NCBI RefSeq assembly: GCF_910594005.1
Contig: NC_057823.1
Location: forward strand, 60,634,015-60,698,014
DNA: 64,000 nt
Direction: 5' to 3'
DNA from: Cervus elaphus
Lineage: Eukaryota; Chordata; Mammalia; Artiodactyla; Cervidae
The translations under genes and the position numbers were made by a program. Position 1 is the first letter of the stretch, and the number at the start of each line of letters is the position of its first letter. Shown here piece after piece: positions 25,581-35,600 of this stretch. Below the pieces are notes generated by a model that was given only the letters and a program-made list of their open reading frames with translations, was not told the origin of the DNA and searched no databases.

Positions 25581-27960
25581 GAGAGGAGTAAGTTGCATGA
25601 AGAGGATTCATTAATGCTAATCTTTATAAATAACATTCTGAAAATATACTCTTTCCTTTAAAATATATTTCTAAGACTAATTATCAGTGGACATCATACA
25701 GAGGATGACTAGAAATATGGTTTAAGAAACAAGTAACAGAAAACTTGGACTCAAATAGTTAAATAAATCTGATGATCAACAGAAGACCAAACTATGTAAT
25801 TTATTTACTCTTAAGTATGAAGATAAGGTTTAAAAAAGAAGTCATTGTATTTATGGTAGTGAAGAGGAAGTTAATTTGGGTGTGAGAAGCAGATTATGCT
25901 TCAGATTTTATCCCTAGAATTTGCACCCTTGCACATCAATGAGAGTCTAGGCAATAAGTCAGTAAACACCTTAATTATAACGAATTTAGTTCATGATTAT
26001 CATAATTATGTTCTACCTTATATTTTATTGTTCTCCAGTCACATCATGTGTATTCAACTAAAGTAAAGATGGGAGTAGTCATGTTTCTAAACTCAAATGT
26101 TCACCTAAGTATACTAACAATAGCTAACATTAATGTGTATCAGATATCTGCATCATCTCAAATAATGATGAAATTGAATATATTTGAATTTCAGTTTACA
26201 TGAAGACATTATGTGTTAAATAAAGAAACTGACAACCAAAGCAGAGAATTATGCCCAAGATTCTATCTCAAGAATCAGTCAGTCTCCAGGACTTTAGTGT
26301 TCTGAAACTAATGCCTCCAATGGGGTAAAGACTGGGTGAAATGAGCAAATAAACTGAGAAATGGTGAAGAGCCATAGGTAGAGATTACCTAAGTGCTTGA
26401 TCTTTGGCTTCTTTCTTAATATTGTGAAGTATTTAATGAAACTTGGTAACCAACTGGCAAATCTCCCCCTGACAATTTTGGCAAAGTGACATGGAGTTTA
26501 AGATGTACTATGTCTTCTACTCCAAAAACCAAAGCAAAAAATCAGTTTGCCTGCTGAATTCAGTTTAACCTATTTGCATCTATGTATGAATAACCTATGG
26601 AGAAGGAATGGCAACCCATTCCAGTATTCTTGCCTGGACAATCCCATGAAAAGAGGAGCCTGGTGGGCTACAATCCATGGGATCGCAAAGAGTCGGACAC
26701 GACTGAGCAACTAACACAACAACAACATGAATAACCTAATGAATGCCACGTAACTGATGTCTTCGGTCCTTTATTGTGCTCAATTTTTACATATCTCCTT
26801 GGATTCAAAGAGCAATACTTGACACATGTTAGTCCCCATCCATTCCCAGAAAGGATTAAAAGGAAACATATTGGCTATTCACCAGCAAAACATATTGGCT
26901 ATTCACTTAGCAAAATTTGACTCTTTCAGTGGAGTATTATTATCATGATTTTAGAAATAGTAAGGAAGACGGAAAAAGGCAGATGGAAAGAGAAAAATAA
27001 ATTTGTGTTAAGATCACATAGCTAAATGAGAGGAGACACACAACCTCAGGTCATCTGACTTCACTGCTATTATTATTATTTCTAGCCAGATACGATGACT
27101 ACTGAAAGGCTATCTTCTATTTAGAATCTCACTCCAAAACACATGAAACACCTTCTTCCCTTCTCTAACAAGTGACTATGGGGAGCATTTTCTGAGCCTA
27201 CTCCAAAATAGAATTTTGACCTTATTCCAAAGTGTAAAGGAAGATACTAATGAAAGAAAATTTTAAAGGTTGGAAAGTTCCCACAATTAAAGGAGAAATT
27301 AGATTTTCCATTTAGGAAAATTGGAGGATTAAAAGCAATTATTCAAAAAGCTCTTTGGAATGGTTTGGAGAAGAGATATGTTAAAGAGAGATAAAGGGCT
27401 ACCTTACTCAGCACAATCAATGATACCTTCAGTTAATCCACAGAGGCAGTCACTGAGACCTCAGAGCATAGGCTTCCATGAGACTTTACCTTCTAACTGC
27501 AGTATCCTCACATACAAGGCACTCATCATATTTGTTAGTTTTTACATAGGCTATTTTCAAGTATGACAAAGCTGAAGTTAGAAAAAAAACATGGGTAAGA
27601 TAGATATGATGGCATTATGTAAGAAGCATTAGTTTAAAGCAAAATGCAGATGCAGCTCTTGTGGTCCATTTGCTGTTATTTGAGAATTTGCTGCATTGGA
27701 ATCTACACCTGAGTATCTGGATGTAAAAATAATTTGCATAAAGTTTACCCATTTTTATCAATACACATGGTAGAGCAAATGATGAACTAAAGAATCTTGG
27801 TGGCATGTATGTGGGCTTTCATTGCAAAGTTTTTTAACTTGGTATTTTGAAACTTTTTGTAATAAAATTTTAGTAAAAATATAGGATGTTTAAAAACAAT
27901 ATACACATATTATATGGAGTATTATATGTATTTATTTATAAATAAAATATATGCATATAT
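25581..27960. other. Intergenic spacer, largely unassigned
   Basis: AT-rich sequence without a supported exon. The only clear element is a sense Bov-A SINE 3' part at 26599-26727 (GGAGAAGGAATGGCAACCC ... GACTGAGCAACTAACAC). Confidence 0.5.
26599..26727 (+). mobile_element. Bov-A SINE fragment, sense
   Basis: It contains CATTCCAGTATTCTTGCC and GATCGCAAAGAGTCGGACAC, with an (AAC)n-like tail. Confidence 0.8.
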
Positions 27961-27971
27961 AAACATACGGG

Positions 27972-28182
27972 GGGCTTCCCTGGTGGCTCAGCAGTAAAGA
28001 ATCTATCTGCCAATACAGGAGACTCAAGTTCGATCCCTGGATTGGGAAGATCCCCTAGAGAAGGAAATGGCAACCTACTCCAGTATTCTTGCCTGGGAAA
28101 TCCCATGGAAAGAAGAGCCTAGTGTACTATACAGTCCATGGGGTCCCAAGAGTCAGACACAACTTAGTGACTAAACCACTGC
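27972..28182 (+). mobile_element. tRNA-Glu/Bov-A SINE, sense
   Basis: Complete-looking, from GGCTTCCCTGGTGGCTCAGC to GACACAACTTAGTGACTAA. It inserted in an AT-rich stretch that continues as the TG/CA palindrome at 28198. Confidence 0.85.
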
Positions 28183-28197
28183 CACATAAACATATAT

Positions 28198-28231
28198 GTA
28201 TGTGTGTGTGTCTATACACACACACACATAC
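28198..28231. repeat. (TG)n-CTAT-(CA)n palindromic microsatellite
   Basis: GTATGTGTGTGTGT, a short CTAT spacer, and then the reverse complement run ending in CACATAC. It can fold into a near-perfect hairpin and is a candidate Z-DNA or length-polymorphic site. Confidence 0.8.
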
Positions 28232-28234
28232 AAT

Positions 28235-29235
28235 TCAAGGCCTTCTGGTTCAATACAACCTCTTCTGACATTCATATGAAGCCCAGTCAGAACAAAGAAA
28301 AATTAGGTAGGGGAAAAGTTACCTTATTACTGAAAATTTAAAATTTTCCTTTTTGATGCCTTAAAATTGTTAGCTTGGTTAAAATAAATCATTTATAATT
28401 TTCAAAATTTCCTTTCTAAATAAGCTAAAGTGAAAATCAAACAAATCCAGAACCACTAAATCTGAGTATCTTAGAATTGGAAGGGATTATAAGAATCACT
28501 TAGTTCACCACCCTTTCCAAAGCAGAAATTTTCTTTAGGATTTAAAACAGTTTGTCTTGCACTTTCTTATATTGGAACTAGTTCTGCCATCTGAACTATG
28601 CAGATCAAATAATATCTTGTATCTCCATACTAACACTCTTCAAATGATGACTCCAATGGCAATATTACTCCGAAGTCTGCTTTTACTCAAGCTTATGTTT
28701 CCTAGCACCATCAACCAACCTTATTACGCTATATGGTCTCTTAAGCTTCACATTATAAAAGTCACCTTCTTTTGGCCATGCTTAATTTTCTCTTGTATAG
28801 GGCAGCCAATCTTGAACACAATACTTTAGTGTTTCATAATACTGAGTTAATTACTGACTAAAAGTCCCAAGGTGATATTCACATGAGCTTGTTTGGTGTA
28901 ATAGCTTAAGGCAAAGGGGCCGATAGTATAATGTTATTCTCAAACATGAGATCCTTTGTCTCTTGCTACCTCATAAAAATACATTACCCATTAGCATTCC
29001 CCACTGGGTGTACTCATCACTTGCTAGTGACAAATATCAATGCATTTTCACTTGCTTATAAAATATAATTTGAAGTAAATATTTTGCACATAACTCATTT
29101 GTAGGAAAATTTCGTGGGAATCTCTACAGTGTCTCTACTGTAACACTCTAAACTTGGAGTATCAATAATAGTACTGACTGAAGATCAGTCATCTCTTAAC
29201 AAAAAATGAACAGTGAACTCATCACTTTCTCAGAT
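28235..29235. other. Intergenic spacer upstream of unit B
   Basis: No exon or named repeat that I can support. The open frame at 28557-28829 lacks coding context. Confidence 0.45.
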
Positions 29236-29385
29236 GGGCTGCTGCTGCTGCTGCTAAATTGCGTCAGTCGTGTCCAACTCTGTGCGACTCCCATAGACGG
29301 CAGCCCACCAGGCTCCGCTGTCCCTGGGATTCTCCAGGCAAGAATACTGGAGTGGGTTGCCATTTCCTTCTCCAGTGCATGAAAG
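29236..29385 (-). mobile_element. Bov-A SINE, antisense, with (GCT)n tail
   Basis: It begins with six GCT-type triplets (antisense of the CAG-rich SINE tail), then GTCAGTCGTGTCCAACTC, and ends at CCTTCTCCAGTGCATGAAAG. It lies about 200 bases upstream of the unit B TATA box. Confidence 0.8.
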
Positions 29386-29585
29386 CCTTTTAAATTTTTT
29401 CTGTGAGGAAGATATCTGATAGGAGCATATTAAACTTTGAATATTTATGGGAGTTAGGGTGTGAAGCTAATTTTAAACATGATAATCTACTTAAGAAGGA
29501 ACACCTTTCAGGTTTCAAAAATTACTGTAATTTTTTTTTAAACACAGTGACTGTGTTTAGCAACAAGGGTGGAGAATTTTCCAAA

Positions 29586-29592
29586 TATATAA
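29586..29592 (+). promoter_or_regulatory. TATA box of SPINK unit B
   Basis: TATATAA 76 bases before the ATG, predicting a start near 29615. The spacing matches unit A. Confidence 0.55.
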
Positions 29593-29661
29593 CATGGTGG
29601 CAATCAGCATGGTTTATTCAGGAAGTATCTACTGAACATCCAACAACCAACTGGTTCTAAC

Positions 29662-32600
29662 ATGGAGGCTTTCATTTTCCTCCCCTTCATGTTCTTGGCC
29701 ATGTTCTCAGGTAAGAAAAGTTACATTCAATGGCTTTCTTTCCAACTCTAAATGTAAAGAATTAGAAATGTTGAGTGATTTAGTAATGTTTTGTCAGAAA
29801 CCTTAAAACAGGAAATCTTTGTCAGAGGAATGAAAGAAGGTAATTACAAGCAAGCAACTTAAATATAGACCAAAGACACAAAGATAGTGACCAGGTAAGA
29901 CAACAGTGAATAGTTTGGTGTCGCTTAAGAGCAGCAGAGGCCAACAAAAAAATAAAAAGAGAGAAAAGCAAGACATTAGGCTGGAAAGAAAATTCAGTGT
30001 GACAGGATCATGAGAATTCGTGTATATTCAAGTTCACATTCCACAAAGGATACAGTTTTGTGTGATGATCCAGGGCAGTGTGGTCAAATAGAAATGGGTT
30101 CAAATTCTGGCAGTTCAATTTTCTATTTATGCGCTTTAACTTTTAACTTTTAAAGGCAATTTAACTTTTTCAAGCCTCAGCTTTCTCATTTGCAAAAATG
30201 GAAATAATTATACATTTATACAGGCTATCACAGGAATCATGATAACATTAGCTATCATTACTTGAGATCTTCACAAGCAACTCTCCTTCAACATGCTTCT
30301 CTCTATTCTTTACCTCAATGTGTTGAGGTTGTCTGTTTTCAGAGATGTAAATTCCTCGCTAGCAATACATTTGTCAAGATAATAAATGATACAGAAAATA
30401 CATTTCTTGAGGTAATAAAAGTATGATAAATGAAACCTATTCCACTGTACTAATATCTCCAAATTATGACCTCCTACTTGACCATTTTCCCCCTACATCT
30501 AGTAAAATGAAATAATGGAAGTAAAGTGTCTATGACCTTCAGCTGCTTAGAATGGGAACACAAGAAACAATGATTCTCATTGAAAACACTGCACTTATTT
30601 CAGACTGTTGAGTACAGGGGTAATCAGACCCATTCTATTATGGAATATCAGTTTACAGGGATACTGAAAATGAATTACATGTGAGAAAAGTTGTACAGAA
30701 GTGACATTTAGGGATCTGCTGAAGTAGTAGTGTCAAGAAATAAGAATAGAGAGTGAAGTGACGGAATGGGAGAAGGGAGGAGAAAAGAATATACTTTTCA
30801 GAAGAAAAAAAACATACAGCTGCCACTGGTCACTAGACCAGGTATGTTTCACAATGTCAGGTACCGTATCTCCTGTGTACTTCAGCGTCTCACTGAATGA
30901 CATTTAGTCTATATTCAGTAGTCATTTGTTAATGAAAGAACATATATTAGTATCAGACATGGTGACTACATGGATTTAGAGGGTGAAGGAGAGAGAGGAC
31001 TCAGGAATGCCTAGTACAATATAAAGCTGTGCCAATCACGTATTTAGAATTTGGGTAAACCAGAAAACTACAAAACCAAAACTAAAAATACTTATTTTAC
31101 ACAATTTTAGCTTAAAAAAATAGATGGATAAAACACATTCTTATATCTTAGTTATCTTTTTAACTAAAAATTCCACTCCTAGTTTCTATTCTACAAATTT
31201 ATATTATCCATGTGAGAAATGATATAGGATAAATAAATGATATATTAGGGTTTTCATAAAATCATTGTTTGTAATATTAAGAGAGGAAAATAAACCAACT
31301 ACTCATTGCTAAAAGACTGGTTAAATAAATTATGGTAAATGCGACAAATGAGATAGTATGCAGTCACTAAGGAAAATAAAGAAGTTGCTCTGTAAGCACT
31401 GATCTAGAAATTGCCTCACTGTAGTGTCAGGGAGAAAATGAGTAGAACAGCATATATGGTGTGCTACCAATTTTGTGGGAAAATATATTCAAATATGATT
31501 GTAAACACACAAGGTATCTTTGGAATGATACAGAAAACCCTGGGAAATGTAATTGTGTCCTAGGTAAGGATATGAGGGGATTGGAACAAGAAAGGAAGGA
31601 AAAGTTACTCTAAACTGTTTACACCTTTGTATTTTTAGAATTTGATGCAATTTACTTGTATGACCTATTAAAAAAACTAAACATAATTAACAAAAAAACC
31701 CCAGATTGACCAATTAATTTTTTCCATTTCATCCACATCTCTATTCTCATTGATTTTACTTGAAGTTAGTGCTGTTAATGAACATTTCTTAGAATTCATG
31801 CATAAACTCATCTCTCTGTCAAAAATATTTCTTTTCTTATCCATTTTTCAGGCTATGGCCTATATTTCTTATATGTCACCTCCTCCAGGAAGGAGCTATG
31901 ATGCTCTACTCCTTGCTATCTTCCTCTGGGTCTATTGTCTAATTTACTTCTTACATTATAGCACTGATCATTCTACTATAAATTCCTATTTGCTTAGTTG
32001 TACCCACTATTACACAGACCCCTGTCAGCCTCTTGAGGGCAGAATCATACACGCATTGTTCAGAGTTGTTATCTCTAGATTTTACTATAGTTTTGGCATA
32101 GTAATGGACTCTCAATATATTTTTTGGTACATTGAATGAACAGCTAGAGTATACCCACGGGCCTCACCTCAGGCTATACCACAGTTGAATAAACCATGTT
32201 ACTAACTGCTAAACTCCTATGCCTGGGTTAGGACCTTAACCACTATCAATGTAGAATACCACAGCATACTCAATAAAAAACAATTTATGAGGCATTTGAT
32301 TTGTAGCTAAATCTAAAGACACACTTAAAGACACACTTATGGAAGTGTGTATATTCATGGAAATATAAAGCAGGACCAATTGCAAAGGCAAGTGAAATCC
32401 TAGTATACTTTCCAAAGGTTTGGAAGTTCTCTTAAGAAGGGAAATGACTGACTTTGAGACAGTGACAAGGGGGAAAGAAGATGACTACAGAAAACATGTA
32501 TGGAGATGGGAGAAAGGATGTGGAAAGAGGGCTCATGCCTGATAGCTTTTGTCTGGAAAGTTAATGATGGCATCTTCTGTACAGTGAGGTTCAGTATGTG

Positions 32601-35600
32601 TATTCCGTGATGTGCTGAAAGCTTTCAGTTCAGTTTTTCAGTCATATCTGACTCTTTGCGACCCCATGAACCACAGCATGCCAGGCTTCCCTGTCCATCA
32701 CCAACTCTCAGAGTCCACCCAAACCCATGTACATTGAGTCGGTGATGCCATCCAGCCATCTTATCCTCTGTCGTCCCCTTCTCCTCCCGCCCTCAATCTT
32801 TACCAGCATCAGGGTCTTTTCCAATGAGTCAGTTCTTCGAATCAGGTGGCCAAAGTATTGGAGTTTCAGCTTCAACATCAGTCCTTCCAATGAACACCCA
32901 GGACTGATCTCCTTTAGGATGGACTGGTTGGATCTCCTTGCAGGCCAAGGGACTCTCAATAGTCTTCTCCAACACCACAGTTCAAAAGCATCAATTCTTC
33001 GGCGCTCAGTTTTCTTTATAGTCCAACTCTTACATCCTTACAACAGGCATTAAGTAGAGGCTGTCTGATTAATTGAAAGTGAAAGTCGCTCAGTTGTGTC
33101 TGTCTCTTTGTGACCCCTCTTGGAATTTTCCAGGCCAGAATACTGTAGTGGGTAGCCTTTCCATTCTCCAGGGGATCCTCCCAACCCAGGGATAGAACCT
33201 AGGTCTCCCACACTGCAGGTGGATTCTTTACCAGCTTAGCCACCAGGGAAGCATTTGATTAATTAGTAATCCACTAAATCAGGACTTTAGGGTAATCTGA
33301 AAAGTGTTAGTCGCTCAGTCGTGTCCGACTCTTTGTGATCCCACGGACTGTGGCCCACCAGGCTCCTCTGTCCATGGGATTCTCACGGCGAGAATACTGG
33401 AGTGGACTGCCATCCCTTTTTCCAGGGATCTTCTCAACCCAGGGATTGAACCTGGGTCTCCTGCATTACAGGCAGGTTCACCATCTGAGCCACCAGGGAA
33501 GCTCAGGATAATGTGAAGGCCCAGTTCAAATAATTCAGACTCTGATTTCGAAAAGGGGAAAGATGACTTGACACCATTATTTTTGGAAACCATGTAATAC
33601 AGTCAAGAAAAAAAGGAGGACTCAAAAAATCAAGTTATGAGACATAGTGGGAAGACTACAGCTTGGGGTTTGGTTTTAAAAGATCAAAGAGGCATTAAAT
33701 ACATGCTATATCTTGGGATGAATACTGTTGATTTTATATTCTTAAAGATAAATAATTTTGTTTTTGTCCTTATGGTTATCATTCCAGTATCTTCAACCCA
33801 GCCTTTGAAGACAAGTGTTTTTAAAGTAGGAGACAGTCCAGAACCTGCACTTATTCTAGAGACAGAAAATGAAGCTAATCAGCAAGGAGGACAAAAAGAA
33901 CCTAAAAGGGAAACAAGAAGCAACACCCAAGGAAAACCAGGGCCACTCATTCTGCAAGGACAACCAGGGTATTCTATTCAGCCAGGAAAACCAGAAAATT
34001 TTAAACAGAAAGGGAAGCCAGGAGTTTTCAATCAGCCTGGGAGTCTGCAAGGGAATTCAGGACAATCTAACCAAAAAGGGAATCCAGAAGCTTCTAATGA
34101 GCAAGGAAAACCAGGGTCATCTAGCCAGCAAGGGAAGCCAGGGTCATCTAGCCAGCAAGGGAAGCCAGGGTCATCTAGCCAGCAAGGGAAGCCAGGGTCA
34201 TCTAGCCAGCAAGGGAAGCCAGGGTCATCTAGCCAGCAAGGAGAGCCAGGGTCATCTAGCCAGCAAGGGAAGCCAGGGTCATCTAGCCAGCAAGGGAAGC
34301 CAGGGTCATCTAGCCAGCAAGGGAAGCCAGGGTCATCTAGCCAGCAAGGAGAGCCAGGGTCATCTAGCCAGCAAGGGAAGCCAGGGTCATCTAGCCAAAA
34401 AGGAAAGACAGGATTGTCTAGGCAACAGAGAAAATCAAAGTCTTTTTATAATCAAGAAGAAAGAAAAACTGGAGTCAACCCTTTGAATGACAATACAATG
34501 GAGATTCAGGTTAGTGTTAATTTCTCTTTTTTTCCCTCAGTCAGCTTACTTCAGTCATTCTATTTTCTAGTTAAAAGAATACACTGTACTAATGACAAAC
34601 AGTTGGTGACAACATTGATTTAACAAAATGAGAGCGAACTGGAGGTGGTTACTTTCCTATATACCTATAATCATTAGGAGTGCCATGCTCTTCCATTCTG
34701 TCTCATTGTTTTCTACTGTTTTCCACTCAAGCCTTTCCACATATAATTGGACTAGCGCAGACCCTCAATAACTGAGTCCCCATCCCCACCAGAATTAACT
34801 TTCATGTCTATTTTCATCCTACCCATAATAGACAAACCACTTAAACGATATTTCTGAGTCACAAGTCTATCACTTCCCTACTGAAAATTCTTCAGTGAAA
34901 CCACACTACCTAGACAATAAAACCCAAATGCCTGAGCATGGCACATAAGATTTTGTCATGATTAGACCTCAAGCCCAAGATTAAACATGATTGGATACTT
35001 CACGTCACTCTTGCTCACACAGCAGCCACATTGTACTGAATCCTGTAGTTTTCCAAGAATGTGTTCTTGATACTAATGATATCTTCTATCATAGAATGGA
35101 CATTGTTGTTTACAGTTGACTATTATTCAATTAGAGCATTAACTTCTTAAAGAAAGTGCCATTTTAATTTCATTTATTTATTTATTTGGTCATGTGGCTT
35201 GCAGGATTTTAGTTACCCAACCAGGGATCAAACCCATGCCCCTTTCAGTGGAAGCCCGGAGTCCTAACCACTAGACTGCCAGAGAATTTCCAGACAAAGT
35301 GCCATTTCTTTTCAAACTTGTATTCCCAGACCCTAAAACAAGATAGGCATATAATAATCTCTCTTGAACTATTTGTCAGATGAGGAAATAAGTGGCTTGT
35401 ATTTGAGAGGCATCACTGCAAACAGGTACATATCCATGACTCCTGTATTCCCTTCTAAGTCCTGCTATGCTTTGCCTTTCCTTGCCAGTCTCTTTCCCAA
35501 CAGCCAGCTTTCTAATTCCATTCAGCAATGGCTTTGGACACTCCACTTAGTAGATTCAAAACCGTTTTCTAGAACACTTCCTCCACCTTGTTATCTTAAT

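Noticed and set aside
31750..32139. 129-codon open frame as a membrane protein
   Set aside because: The sequence matches the L2 3'-end pattern in an intron; hydrophobicity comes from T-rich composition.
33856..34050. Minus-strand open frame opposite the repeat exon
   Set aside because: It is the complement of a repetitive coding exon and has no domain or promoter.
33931..34428. Collagen-like domain
   Set aside because: Gly does not recur every third residue; the unit is nine residues with irregular Gly, so no triple helix is expected.
33869..34486. A 205-codon open frame over the repeat (GSQGHLASK units)
   Set aside because: It is an alternative frame kept open by the 27-bp period. Splice phase from exon 1 and into the Kazal exon fixes the GKPGSSSQQ frame.
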